In this document: positions 52,976 to 64,000 of the stretch, one piece after another
Layout: each line of letters starts with the position of its first letter
Position numbering within the stretch: the first letter of the stretch is position 1
Assembly (NCBI GenBank): GCA_911728455.2
Contig: OU452225.1
Span: forward strand, 24,028,495 to 24,092,494
Direction: 5' to 3'
Source of the DNA: Marthasterias glacialis
Lineage: Eukaryota; Echinodermata; Asteroidea; Forcipulatida; Asteriidae
Length of the DNA: 64,000 nucleotides
The notes under the pieces: generated by a model
Database searches by the model: none
Told to the model about the DNA's origin: nothing
What the model saw: only the letters and a program-made list of their open reading frames with translations
Made by a program: the position numbers and the translations under genes

Positions 52976-53112
52976 TCTTTGAACAGTGAGAGAAAATTTA
53001 CATAAAGAATAATTGATGAACAAGTAAGATGCGTCAGACAACTGGACAGCGGGATCCTCAAAACCCCCCTCAACATGGAAAGTGAAGCACAAAGAACAGT
53101 CTTGGTTTTAAG
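52976..53112 (+). ncRNA. Non-coding exon A2 (candidate)
   Basis: The acceptor TTTCTCTTTAG is at 52975; a second possible acceptor ends at 52986 and lines up with the other A exons (TGAGAGAAAA). The donor is GTTTTAAG|GTAAGC. The 3' half matches A1 (GAAAGTGAAGCACAAAGAAC). Confidence 0.5.
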
Positions 53113-53224
53113 GTAAGCACCTTGTAAGATAGTTTGTAGTTTGGCCTTAGAGGGACAACAACTGTCAGTAGTCCAACATTATTGATACATGCATGGCGTT
53201 AAGAAAGATAAGGGAGCAAAACCG

Positions 53225-54675
53225 ATAGGGAAGGTGGAGGCTGACAGGGTAGGTGAAGACTGATAGGGTAGCTGGGGACAGATAGGGTAGGTGGGGACAG
53301 ATAGAGTAGGTGGAGACGGATGGGGTAGGTGGAGACGGACAGGGTAGGTGGAGAGGGAAAGGGTAGGTGGAGACAGATGGGTTTGGTGGAAACAGAGAGG
53401 GTAGGTGGAGACAGAGAGGGTAGGTGGAGACAGATAGGTTAGGCAGAGACGGATAGGGTAGGCGGAGACGGATAGGTAGGTGGAGACGGATAGGGTAGTT
53501 GGAGATGGATAGGTAGGTGGAGACAGATGGGTTTGGTGGAAACAGAGAGGGTAGGTGGAAACAGAGAGGGTAGGTGGAGACAGAGAGGGTAGGTGGAGAC
53601 AGATAGGTTAGGCAGAGACGGATAGGGTAGGCGGAGACGGATAAGGTAGGCGGAGACGGATAGGTAGTTGGAGACAGAGAGGGTAGTTGGAGATGGAGAG
53701 GGTAGGTGGAGACAGATAGGTTAGGTGGAGACGGATAGGTAGGTGGAGACGGATAGGTAGGTGGAGACAGATAGGTTTGGTGGAGACGGAGAGGGTAGGT
53801 GAAGACACAGGGTAGGTGGAGACGGATAGGGTAGGTTAAGAGGGTTAGGGTAGGTGGAGTCAGATAGGGTAGGTGGAGACAGATAGGGTAGGCAGAGACG
53901 GATAGGGTAGGTGGAGACAGATAGGGTAGGTGGAGACAGATAGAGTAGGCGGAGACAGATAGAGTAGGCGGAGACAGATAAGGTAGGTGGAGACAGATAG
54001 GGTGGGTGGAGACGGATAGGGTAGGTGGAGACAGATAGGGTAGGCGGAGACGGATAGGGTAGTTGGAGATGGATAGGTAGGTGGAGACAGATGGGTTTGG
54101 TGGAAACAGAGAGGGTGGAGACAGATAGGGTGGGTGGAGACGGATAGGGTAGGTGGAGACAGATAGGGTAGGCGGAGACGGATAGGGTAGTTGGAGATGG
54201 ATAGGTAGGTGGAGACAGATGGGTTTGGTGGAAACAGAGAGGGTAGGTGGAAACAGGGAGGGTAGGTGGAGACAGAGGGTAGGTGGAGACAGATAGGTTA
54301 GGCAGAGACGGATAGGGTAGGCGGAGACGGATAAGGTAGGCGGAGACGGATAGGGTAGGCGGAGACGGAGAGGGTAGGTGGAGACGGATAGGGTAGTTGG
54401 AGACAGAGAGGGTAGTTGGAGACGGAGAGGGTAGGTGGAGACGGATAGGGTAGGTGGAGACAGAGAGGGTAGGTGGAGACGGATAGGTTTGGTGGAAACG
54501 GAGAGGGTGGGTGGAGTTGGATAGGGTAAGTGGAGACACAGGATAGGTGGAGACCGTTAGGGTAGGTTAAGAGGGTTAGGGTAGGTGGAGTTGGATAGGG
54601 TAGGTGGAGACGGAGAGGGTAGGTGGAGATAGATAGGGTAGGCGGAGATTGGTAGGGTAGGTGGAGATGGATAGA
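53225..54675 (+). repeat. 20-bp minisatellite, ~1.45 kb
   Basis: About 70 copies of GGTAGGTGGAGACAGATAGG with variants (GGAGACGG, GGTTTGGTGG). The long reverse-strand open frame here (HLPYPSPPTLSVS-type repeats) is a by-product of the repeat and not a gene. Blocks of several units recur, for example 54000-54110 resembles 54125-54240. Confidence 0.95.
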
Positions 54676-54775
54676 TGGATTCTAAAAGGGATGTATCAAC
54701 AAATAGTTATTGATTATACTTAATCTATGAGTTTTATTAGTCTAACTTATTTCCAATTTTTCTTTTTTTGTGCAG

Positions 54776-54892
54776 TGAGGGAAGATGTTTTTCAAGAACA
54801 ACTGATGTTCTACTAAGATAACTGGCCAGGGGTGTTCGAGTAAGCCGTTGTCAGCTTGGAACTGAAGTACAGAGAACAGTTGTATTTAAAAG
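54776..54892 (+). ncRNA. Non-coding exon A3 (candidate)
   Basis: The acceptor TTTTTTTGTGCAG precedes TGAGGGAAGATG; the donor is TTTAAAAG|GTAAAC. It contains GATGTTCTACTAAGATAACT as in A4 and A5. No frame stays open. Confidence 0.55.
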
Positions 54893-55798
54893 GTAAACAC
54901 CAGTTGTTAGCATTGTAAGACATGTGTGGGGTTGCGTTGAGGGAGAGGGGACCCCGTTGCTTCAATATGGAAGGCCATAGCAGCTGCCAAGAGCACCTTC
55001 ACCACCCCTCCCCATACCCTGCTCAGAACCCTTGCGCCCACAACCCACCAAATTAGATTGAAAAATGCACAAATTAATGGTTCAATACATTAATATAGCC
55101 CCACTGAAGTTATGTGTTTGCCCATGCTTGTTCCCCCAAACGAAAATGTCCAGTACACTATGTACAAGACGGATAAAAAATATGTTCAAAGACACCTTTT
55201 GAAGGTCTTAAACGACCCCCAGTCAGAACCTGTTTACTGGAGAACAAAAGAATGACATGACCAACAAAAGGCTGAATATAAATTCTTGGAAGATCGATCA
55301 ACACTTTTTAGGGACCACAACTCGCTTCCAGCTTATTCCCTAGTATGTAGATGTACGCTTCCAAAAATGCTTCCTCTGGAAACAATGGAAAATCTTTTTA
55401 ATTAAATCCATCAGTCAACCCAACCTTCTTTTTCATTCAATTTGGAATGGTAACCGGCCTACCACTGCAAACACACCACCTCCACCACCATTTGGCCATT
55501 TACGTTCTTTGTTCTTCTCAATTGTTTTTAGAATATTAATAAATTTATTACAAATTAAAAATGTATAAAACATAATTCTTGAGAAATGTTGATTCCAGTG
55601 GGGAAGGCGCTTTTGAAAGGAGGGGGGTAAAATCTAAAATGTTTAGGGAGGTAGAGTTAACTAATAGAGATCAAGTTTGACATTAAAATCTTATCAACAT
55701 TTTTTTATAAAAGGAATGTATCAACAACTAGTTATTGATTATATGTAATCTATGATTTTTCTAGTCTAACTTATTTCCAATTTGTCTTTTTTGTGCAG

Positions 55799-55920
55799 TG
55801 AGGGGAGATGTAGTACGTCAAGAACGACTGATGTTCTACTAAGATAACTGGCCAGGGGGATGTTCAAGTTAGCCTTTGTCAGCTGAGAACTGAAGTACGA
55901 AGAACAGTCGTATTTAAAAG
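55799..55920 (+). ncRNA. Non-coding exon A4 (candidate)
   Basis: The acceptor CTTTTTTGTGCAG precedes TGAGGGGAGATG; the donor is TTTAAAAG|GTAAAC. It is near-identical to A5 apart from a few bases, as expected from the 2.6-kb duplication. Confidence 0.55.
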
Positions 55921-57190
55921 GTAAACACCAGTTGTTGGGGTTAGGTAGATGGAAAGGGGATAGTGGGATCCAAGAGCCTCAACATGAGAAACCATTGCCA
56001 CTGTCTTGAAGAACTTTTATTTTGGCAGACGTGGTTGGTTTGTTTCATTTTACTTCGCTTGTGAGCAGGGGCATAACCTGGGGGGGGGCTTGAGCCCCTT
56101 TCCCCTCCCCTGCTCAAAACCCTTGCCCCCCCACCCAAATGAGATTGTTCGATACGTTAAATTACACCACTAAAATTATATCTTTGCCCCTGCATGCTCC
56201 CCCAAACGAAAATGTCTAGTTAAGCCTTGTGAGGCGTTTGGGAGTTTATATCTCATCTTGAGGAAAAATATGTCTTGAGGCATGTTGTTCTATTTGCAAT
56301 AGATTTACAATACTTCAGTAAATGACAATCAAGTAAGACAGATTATTCACATTATACACTGCCCTCTTCAGTTGGAACTTGTCCATGTAAAAAGCAGAGA
56401 AAAATGATTCAATTTGAGTTAAACTAAGGGAAAACAGGAGGTCCTTGTGTAAGGGGGGCAGTGGGATTGAGGCCCCCCTGCTCAGAACTCTTGCCCCCCC
56501 CCCCACAAATGAGATCGAAAAATGCACAAATGAATGGTTCAATACGTTAAATAGCACCCAAATTATGTCTTTGCCCCCCTAATGAAAATGTCTGGTTACC
56601 CACTGCCTTTGAGGTGTTGGGGACTTCATAAGTCATCTTGAGGCAAAGTATGTCTTTGTTCCAGATGCTACCCTCTAAATACTTTATGCAGCATTTGGGT
56701 ATCACAAAATACCTAGCTGACAGAGGGCGTTCTATTTGCAACAGATTTCTGTGACTTCCGTAAATGACAGTCAAGTCTGAACAATTATTCAGGTTACACA
56801 CTGCCCTCTTCAGTAGGAACTTGTCCATGTTAAAAGCAGTGAAAAATTATTCAATTTGAGCTGCACTAATGAAACACAGGTTGCCCTTGTGGCCTCACCC
56901 CTCTGCCCCATCAAAGTTAGGAAAATACAAAGTTAAATAACGCGAGATATGGAGAGTCCAATTTTTAATTTAATGACCGTTTAAGTTAAATAACGTGTAT
57001 CAATGCGGAGATGGGTATGATAAGTAATTAATTTAATTGAAAGTAACTCTTCCCACATCAGTCGTCTTTCCCAATAGGTCTTCTACTTCATTTCCAAATA
57101 GGATATTCTTGGTCCAAAATAAACTAAAGTACGACTGGTAGTTGTTTGAATTAAACTTGTACTAAATTCTTTCATTTTTTCCCCCTTCAG

Positions 57191-57282
57191 ACTTGTACCT
57201 TGTGCTTGCACTTCCACGATATCATCGTATTCACCAAATAGATTGCAACCACCTATACACGTCAGCTTGTATGTTTTCTAAG
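57191..57282 (+). ncRNA. Exon B1 (candidate, 92 nt)
   Basis: The acceptor TTTTTTCCCCCTTCAG precedes ACTTGTACCTTG; the donor is TCTAAG|GTAAGT. One frame is open (VLALPRYHRIHQIDCNHLYT) but two have stops and no start context stands out, so untranslated is more likely. Confidence 0.5.
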
Positions 57283-58424
57283 GTAAGTTTATCTCAGTTA
57301 GTTATAGGGAAGTTACACTCATGGAATCGTTTGACGTCAGGCTCATTTAGGCATAGGGGTATACTGAGAAAGACAACTGATATGTGGATAGTTGCTAAAG
57401 ATCAAGAATGAATTCTACACACCCAACCCACACATCAATTTCATTTAACTTTGTTTTAGTACCTTGGACAGGAAAGAAGGGGTGAGACCACAAGGCCCTC
57501 CTTTTTTGTTACCTGAAACTGAAAAATTGATTGAATTTAAACTCAACAACCAAATTAATGCACACGCTGACACAAAGCATTAATTCAATTTGGTTGGGTT
57601 TGTTTTACTATCCATATCTAACAGTGAACCAGACGAACGTTGTACTTTTATTTATTTTGTTTATTGCAAACATAGTTGACAAGCATCTGCAATAATAAGT
57701 GAAAGAGATAGAAAATAGCACACATGCTCATAGTTTCCTTATATTCCACTTTTATGCTTTGTGTAGATATCAGATAGCTGGAACAAATTGTCACTGGTTT
57801 CGCAAATGAAAGGGCTTGTCAAAAATCACGTTTTCTACATTTTTGAGTTGTTTTGTTTCACTCCCTGCATTTGAACATTATTGTAAGCCATCCCAAATTG
57901 ATGCTAAATCAAATTATGCTAAGTTTCTTGATTACAATAATTTGTAAGTGACCATTCACCTCATTAATATAACTGCATTCTACATTTTCACAAACAATCG
58001 AGCACCCCCATACATGTGCGAAATACATTGTACAAAAACAGTATGAGCACGTAGGTCAAGTTGTATTTGCAATTCCTGAAGAGGCCGGCTGGTTTGTTTA
58101 CTGGGCTTGATCATTCAGGATTTCCAGACATTTTACTGAAGGATGTAATGGCCTAAAATTTATATTTCTGACTTTCATAAAAATGTATAAAACATAATTG
58201 TTGAAAAACGTTGACTCTAGTGGGGAAAGCACTTTTGAAAGGGGGGGGGTGGGGTAAAATCTAAAATGTTTAGGGAGGTAGAGTTAATTAATAGAGATAA
58301 AGTTTGACATTAAAATGCTCTGAACATTTTTTATAAAAGGAATGTATCAACAACTAGTTATTGATTATATGTAATCTATGAGTTTTCTAGTCTAACTTAT
58401 TTCTGATTTTTCTTTTTTGTGTAG

Positions 58425-58543
58425 TGAGGGGAGATGTACGTCAAGAACGACTGATGTTCTACTAAGATAACTGGCCAGGGGGATGTCCAAGTTAGCCTTT
58501 GTCAGCTGAGAACTGAAGTACGAAGAACAGTCGTATTTAAAAG
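58425..58543 (+). ncRNA. Non-coding exon A5 (candidate)
   Basis: The acceptor TTTTTTGTGTAG precedes TGAGGGGAGATG; the donor is TTTAAAAG|GTAAAC. This is the duplicate of A4. Confidence 0.55.
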
Positions 58544-59781
58544 GTAAACACCAGTTGTTGGGGTTAGGTAGATGGAAAGGGGACAGTGGGATCCAAGAGC
58601 CTCAACATGAGAAACCATTGCCACTGTCTTGAAGAACTTTTATTTTGGCAGACGTGGTTGGTTTGTTTCATTTTACTTCGCTTGTGAGCAGCGGCATAAC
58701 CTGGGGAGGTGGGCTTGAGCCCCTTTCCCCTCCCCTGCTCAAAACCCTTGCCCCCCCCCCCAAATGAGATTGAAAAATGCACAAATGAATGGTTCGAAAT
58801 GTTAAATTACACCACTAAAATTATATCTTTGCCCCTGCATGCTCCCCTAAACGAAAATGTCTAGTTACGCCTTGTTAGGCGTTTGGGAGTTTATATCTCA
58901 GTGATGTAAGCCATCTTGAGGAAAAATATGTCTTGAGGCATGTTCTATTTGCAATAGATTTACGTTACTTCAGGAAATGACAATCAAGTAAGACAGATTA
59001 TTCACATTATACACTGCCCTCTTCAGTTGGAACTTGTCCATGTAAAAAGTAGAGAAAAATTATTCAATTTGAGTTAAACCAAGGAGGTCCTTGTGTAAGG
59101 GGGGCAGTGGGATTGAGGCCCCCTACTCAGAACTCTTCCCCCCCCCCCACAAATGAATAGATCAACATGTTAAATAGCCCCCAAATTATGTCTTTGCCCC
59201 CCTAATGAATATGTCTGGTTACCCACTGCCTTTGAGGTGTTGGGGAATTCATGAGGCAAAGTATGTATTTGTTCGAGACGCTACCCTCTAAATACTATAT
59301 GCAGCATTTGGGTATCACAAAATACCTAGCTGTCAGAGGGCGTTCTATTTGCAACAGATTTCTATAAATGACAGTCAATTATTCACATTACACACTGCCT
59401 TCAGTAGGAACTTGTCCATGTTGAAAGCAAAGAAAAATTATTCAATTTGAGCTGAACTAGTGAAAAACAGGTTGCCCTTGTGGCCTCATCCCTCCGACCC
59501 ATCCAAGTTAGGAAAATACAAAGTTAAATAACGCAAGATATGGAGAGTCCAGTTTTTAATTAAATGACCGTTTAAGTTAAATAAAGTGTATCAATGCGGA
59601 GATGGGTATGACAAGTAAACTTTTTTAATTAAAAGTAACTCTTTCCACGTCAGTTGTCTTTCCCAATAGGTCTTCTACTTCATTTCCAAATCAGATACTC
59701 TTGGTCCAAAATAAACTAAAGTACTACTGGTAGTTGTTGAATTAAACTTGTACTAAATTCTTTCATTTTTTCCCCCTTCAG

Positions 59782-59873
59782 ACTTGTACCTTGTGCTTGC
59801 ACTTCCACGATATCATCATATTCACCAAATAGATTGCAACCACCTATACACGTCAGCTTGTATGTTTTCTAAG
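59782..59873 (+). ncRNA. Exon B2 (candidate, 92 nt)
   Basis: Same length and splice sites as B1 (TTTTTTCCCCCTTCAG / TCTAAG|GTAAGC), with one or two substitutions. Confidence 0.5.
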
Positions 59874-60811
59874 GTAAGCTTATCTCAGTTAGTTATAGGG
59901 AAGTTACACTCATGGATTCCTTTGACGTCAGGCTCATTTAGGCATAGGGGTAAACTGAGAAAGAAAACTGATATGTGGATAGTTGCTAAAGATCAAGAAT
60001 GAATTCTACACACCCAACCCACACATCAATTTCATTTAACTTTGTTTTAGTACCTTGGACAGGAAAGAGGGGGTGAGACCACAAGGCCCCCCTTTTTTTT
60101 TACCTCAAACTTAAAAATTGATTGAATTTTAACTCAACAACCAAATTCATGCACACGCTGACACAAATGAATGGTTCAACATGTTAAATAGCTTCCAAAT
60201 TATGTCTTTGCCCCCCTAATGAATAAGTCTGGTTACCCACTGCCTTTGAGGTGTTGGGGACTTCATGAGGCAAAGTATGTCTTTGTTCGAGACGCTACCC
60301 TCTAAATACTTTATGCAGCATTTGGGTATTACTTAATGCCTAGCTGTCAGAGGGCGTTCTATTTGCAACAGATTTCTGTAAATGACAGTCAAGTCTGAAC
60401 AATTATTCACATTACACACTGCCTTCTTCAGTAGGAACTTGTCCATGTTAACAGCAGAGAAAAATTATTCAATTTGAGCTGAACTAATAAAAAAACAGGT
60501 TGCCCTAGTGACCTCACCCCTCCGCCCCATCCAAGTTAGGAAAATACAAAGTCAAATAACGCAAGATATGGAGAGTCCAATTTTTAATTAAATGACTGTT
60601 TAAGTTAAATAAAGTGTATCAATGCGCAGATTGGGTATGACGAGTAAACTTTTTTAATTAAAAGTAACTATTCCCACTTCAGTTGTCTTTCCCAATAGGT
60701 CTTTTACTTCATTTCCAAAACGGATATTCTTGGTCCAAAATAAACTAAAGTACTACTGGTAGTTGTTTGAATTAAACTTGTACTAAATTCTTTAATTTTT
60801 TCCCCCTTCAG

Positions 60812-60903
60812 ACTTGAACCATGTGCCTGCACTTCCACGATATCATCGTATTCACCAAATAGATTGCAACCACCTATACACGTCAGCTTGTACGTTTTCT
60901 AAG
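60812..60903 (+). ncRNA. Exon B3 (candidate, 92 nt)
   Basis: Same length and splice sites as B1 and B2, with slightly more substitutions (GACTTGAACCATGTGCC). No 2.6-kb spacing here: it is 1030 bp from B2. Confidence 0.5.
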
Positions 60904-61275
60904 GTAAGTTTATCTCAGTTAGTTATAGGGAAGTTACACTCATGGATTCCTTTGACGTCAGGCTCATTTAGGCATAGGGGTATACTGAGAAAGACAACTG
61001 ATCTGTGGATAGTTGCTAAAGATCAAGATTGAATTCTCCACACCCAACCCACACATAAAACAGGAAAGAGGGAGTGAGACCACAAAGCAACATTATAGTG
61101 TGTAACAAAACAAGAATGGGTGTACCCTAAAAACCTTAGCCCAAGATGAATCCCATTATCCGCAAAAAAACCTATTCCGTCTTCAACTCTGTTTGTTATT
61201 CTCAAGAGTTCCTGATGGTATCATCCAAGTATTGATGACTGAGTTTTTAATTATTTTTGTTTATTATCGTTACAG

Positions 61276-61409
61276 GCCGCAACCAATTTTACCAAGTGTC
61301 AACACACCCTGATGAAATGGCCTCCTTCTCTGCTCTGGTCAACAAGGAGACAAATAATCTTATGCGGCTTTGGAACCGTCAACACGCACTGCAAGACGAT
61401 TATCATAAT
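61276..61409 (+). CDS. Candidate first coding exon of downstream gene, function unknown
   Basis: The acceptor ATCGTTACAG precedes GCCGCAACC and the donor is CATAAT|GTAAGC. An ATG at 61317 sits in strong context (GAAATGG, A at -3, G at +4) and opens MASFSALVNKETNNL then MRLWNRQHALQDDYHN, 31 codons to the donor in phase 0. Without splicing the frame ends two codons later. The composition is like a real helical protein, but I do not recognise it, and no convincing next exon is visible before the window ends. The repeated A/B exons upstream would then be 5' UTR alternatives. Confidence 0.5.
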
Positions 61410-61524
61410 GTAAGCTGATATTTCTACTGAGCCTCAGACAAAATGAAGGAACCTGTTGCATCCTGGGCATCACCGCCATTTTAAGTTGAAATAAACTGTA
61501 ATTAACTGATGTTTGCTAAAAGGA

Positions 61525-61895
61525 AGATGACTGAAGGACAGGAAACAAACTCTATGAAAAGACGATATGGAGTTAAATTGAAGAACCTTTTTTTAAATCA
61601 AGTCGTTAACAACGACACTGATGCCTAAAGAGATTTCATAGTTTGTTTCTAGAATTTTGGTTCAAAGATCTTATTACATGTATCTTGAAACTGGAGGACA
61701 TAAGAACTTATTTTCTATGAAGATGATGACTGAACGACAGGAAATACACTTTTTGAAAAGCTGATATGAAGTTAAAATGAAGAACCTTTTTAAAATCAAG
61801 TCATCAACAAAGACGGTAATCTTTCAAAAGATTTTGTAGTTAGTTGCTAGAGTTTTAGTTTAAAGATCTTACTTAACGAGATGTTTCTTGAAGCT
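61525..61895 (+). repeat. Imperfect ~200-bp tandem duplication
   Basis: GATGACTGAAGGACAGGAAA / TGGAGTTAAATTGAAGAACC at about 61525 recurs as GATGACTGAACGACAGGAAA / TGAAGTTAAAATGAAGAACC at about 61722, with matching following blocks (AGTTTTAGTT, TCTTGAARCTGGAGGA). Confidence 0.8.
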
Positions 61896-62170
61896 GGAGG
61901 AAGTACCAATGAAACGAGTATTGCTGAGTATGTTTGGATGGAACTTTTAACCTGAAGGAAGACCACGTTGAAAACTTCTTTTAGCCAGAAACCTAACCTT
62001 CTAGTGAGTCGCCAGCATTATTTATTTTAAAAAGATCGTTTTGACGAGCAAATCTTTACTTAGAGTTTACTTTGACTTAATGAATAATGTTTTCTTAAAA
62101 AACTTCTTCAAATTTGTGTATACTAAATCGTTAAAATAGTTTTATGTGTGAAATAAAGGCTGGTGCTATT

Positions 62171-62260
62171 TAGGGGCAAATCAACTCAACCAAAGGGATA
62201 CATTGAAGTTGAAAATAAAGTGATAAGTTATGAAGATTCCCCTTTGGTTGATTTGCCCTA
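62171..62260. repeat. Hairpin, 90 bp
   Basis: TAGGGGCAAATCAACTCAAC then CAAAGGG pairs with CCCCTTTGGTTGATTTGCCCTA in form, with a ~40-nt AT-rich loop. It could be a very short foldback element or a hairpin in RNA. Confidence 0.85.
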
Positions 62261-62307
62261 ACCCTGACTGATGTCTCCTTATTTCAGTTGTCTTCTATAC
62301 TATAATA

Positions 62308-62442
62308 GCCGCCATGTTTAGCCACAATGCAACTTGAATTGGGTGTGTAATTCTTTAGGTCAAAGTTTCAATGCGCAAAATACCTTGCAGGCTAAAAGCG
62401 ACTTATACACACCCAATTGCATTGTGGGCAAACATGGCGGCG
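62308..62442. mobile_element. Foldback, GCCGCCATGTTT ends
   Basis: GCCGCCATGTTTAGCCACAA then TGCAACTTGAATTGGGTGTG on the left; CACACCCAATTGCATTGTGG then GCAAACATGGCGGC on the right. The loop is about 50 bp. Confidence 0.75.
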
Positions 62443-62447
62443 TGGGG

Positions 62448-62618
62448 GTCCACCTTATCGCGGTGGAACCCACCCCCACTCTGTAGAAACGGACCCCAAA
62501 TGGGGGTGGTTACTACAGGGTGGGGGTGGGTGGAACCCACCCCCACCCTGTAGAAACGGACCCCACATGGGGGTGGTTTCTATAGGGTGGGGGTGGGTTC
62601 CACCGCGATAAGATGGAC
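62448..62618. mobile_element. GC-rich perfect-ended foldback, 171 bp
   Basis: GTCCACCTTATCGCGGTGGA at the left is inverted at the right as TCCACCGCGATAAGATGGAC with one mismatch, and ACCCACCCCCAC continues the arm. Between the arms CTGTAGAAACGGACCCC occurs twice directly, so hairpins can also form within each half. Confidence 0.85.
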
Positions 62619-62729
62619 TCTCAATATTCAAAAGGGGGGGTAGGTTTCGCCTAAATAAGACACAAAATACAGAGGGAGGTACATTTCTCTTTTTTTTTAT
62701 TAAAAAAATTTGCCAAAAAAAAATTTGCA

Positions 62730-63222
62730 GAGTTGTGCAAACACCTGTGCCTGTCCGTGTCCCCCCTCGGCTACCTGGAACTCGTAGTGACCTACAGTGA
62801 GTGGCCCAAGTGCAATGGTCGGTATGTTCTCTGTTCAGTGAAGTTCAATTAGATGTACCACTAGTGGTCTACTTCAATGTTGTAATGTCTTACAAAATCT
62901 AACGAGCTAGACGCAAATTTGCGCAGTGTTAAAGACGCAGTCTTGAGCAGAAGGTAGTTGTTGCTTGCTTAAATGAGTGATGCCCTCAAGAGTGCTTAGG
63001 ATTTCACCTAATGTTGTTTCGCAACCAAGCTGCACTGGTGGTGTCAAGAGATATCGACGCTTGTTCCAATGGGATCCTAACCCAATAGATGATGAAGACG
63101 TCTATCCAGATGATCGTATGCTGGTCGGTGAAACGTGTTTTGCAATGGCCAAAATTGGATGTACAATGAAGACGAGTAGCAAAATGACTACAGAAGAACT
63201 TACTTTTCACCGACTTTGATTA
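62730..63222 (+). other. Unassigned stretch with an 80-codon open frame
   Basis: AATTTGCAG at about 62731 could be a splice acceptor. From 62977 an open frame without an ATG at its start reads SQPSCTGGVKRYRRLFQWDP, NPIDDEDVYPDDRMLVGE and ends at 63219. The acidic PIDDEDVYPDD run looks protein-like, but the family is not recognised and no link to the 61276 exon can be shown. Confidence 0.25.
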
Positions 63223-63585
63223 AAAACAAAGTCGCAAGTGTGTAAAACAAGTCGTCAAAATTTGTTCAGGATAAATGTCCGATTTAACAGAGATCACATG
63301 AATTTGGTTTTAGTTGAATGAGTAGTGTGACCTCTTAACTTGATTGCCAAAAAATAACAAAGATGACATTGCATTGGATTAAAGATCTAACGTTCTAAAC
63401 CTGCAACTGCCCTTGACCATAAGTAGTACACATTTCAAATTGGCTAAGATTTATCAAGACTGACCTAGAAGGAACTTTCTAACTAACTATTGAGACCTCT
63501 GCAACTGTTGGCTAAAGTACAATTTAAAAAGACCATGACCTGTTGTGCAAATTGATACAAACATAACTGATTCAAAAAGGTAATG

Positions 63586-63915
63586 GAAAAAAGACGTGTG
63601 TGAATACTGTACCATGAAAAAATACTGTTTCACAAACTAAGACTTTAACGTCAGGATTCTTTTACTTGGTTTGCACTTGAACATTGGCGAGTTCGAAAAA
63701 AGACGTGTGTGAATACTGTACCATGAAAAAATACTGTTTCACAAACTAAGACTTTAACGTCAGGATTCTTTCACTTGGTTTGCACTTGAACATTGGCGAG
63801 TTCGAAAAAAGACGTGTGTGAATACTGTACCATGAAAAAATACTGTTTCAAAAATTAAGACTTTAACGACGGGATTCTTTCACTTGGTTTGCACTTGAAC
63901 ATTGGCGAGTTCGAC
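63586..63915 (+). repeat. 3 x 109-bp tandem repeat
   Basis: Units start GAAAAAAGACGTGTGTGAAT at 63586, 63695 and 63804, and end ACATTGGCGAGTTC. Copies 1 and 2 are almost identical; copy 3 has a handful of changes. Confidence 0.95.
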
Positions 63916-64000
63916 TTCATCTTTCTATATAGTAAAAGCTCTTGGATTTCACCTCAAATTATTAGCTAACAAAATGAGGGAATAATGGGTTCAATGTTCT

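Larger units (their letters stand above)
55640..61060 (+). repeat. Tandem segmental duplication, 2.6-kb unit, two full copies and a ~1.0-kb third
   Basis: Exon A4 to A5 spacing is 2626 bp and exon B1 to B2 spacing is 2591 bp, and the sequence between matches closely (for example GAACTTGTCCATGTAAAAAG and GTACTTCACAAGC-free flanks differ by small indels only). A third, shorter repeat of the B-containing part is 1030 bp further on. Splice sites are kept in each copy. Confidence 0.88.

Noticed and set aside
53721-54539. 272-codon reverse-strand open frame rich in Ser, Pro, Thr and Leu
   Set aside because: It lies wholly in the 20-bp minisatellite; the periodic peptide follows from the repeat and there is no start context or unique sequence.
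57193-57411. 72-codon frames repeated at 57193, 59784 and 60814 as three paralogous genes
   Set aside because: Each runs from the 92-nt B exon through its GTAAGT donor into intron; the repetition is explained by segmental duplication.

Overview
The window is eukaryotic DNA: introns with consensus splice sites, low gene density, and dense TIR elements, SINEs, a DIRS-like and a Helitron element, LINE remnants and minisatellites. An invertebrate deuterostome, most likely an echinoderm, fits best. That placement is inference: it rests on the style of the short foldback elements (for example the one at 47260-47453) and on the gene content, not on a marker gene.

The one host gene I can reconstruct completely is TTC4, a TPR-domain co-chaperone of Hsp90/Hsp70. 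It has ten coding exons on the + strand from the ATG at 1494 to the stop at 39182. All exon phases join and give a 421-residue protein. Intron 4 (9346-10912) has the signature of a U12-type AT-AC intron: donor ATATCCTTTT, branch site TTCCTTAAT, terminal AC. Most of that intron is a 20-bp minisatellite.

The other introns are element traps. Introns 1 and 3 carry related TIR elements beginning AATAGACCGATY, some with nested insertions. Intron 6 carries two long foldback elements, one containing two tRNA-like sequences in opposite orientation, plus a TIR element and SINEs. Intron 8 holds a decayed antisense DIRS-like retrotransposon. Intron 9 (15 kb) holds a 58-unit, 37-bp satellite with higher-order structure. 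A 12.6-kb block (26323-38928) then interrupts the same satellite. All protein-coding remnants in the block are antisense: a coiled-coil protein, a Helitron Rep-helicase broken by a SINE and two other insertions, and a spliced zinc-finger / tyrosine-recombinase / SANT-like gene broken by a LINE-like insertion and a stop codon.

Downstream of TTC4 come a 60-bp minisatellite (39.93-41.0 kb), repeat-rich intergenic DNA, and a second + strand transcription-unit candidate (about 45-62 kb). The latter has five related non-coding exons (type A) and three related exons (type B), each with recognisable splice sites. They lie partly within a 2.6-kb tandem duplication and precede an exon at 61276-61409 with a well-placed ATG. 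A 1.45-kb minisatellite, strong hairpins and a 3 x 109-bp repeat fill the rest.
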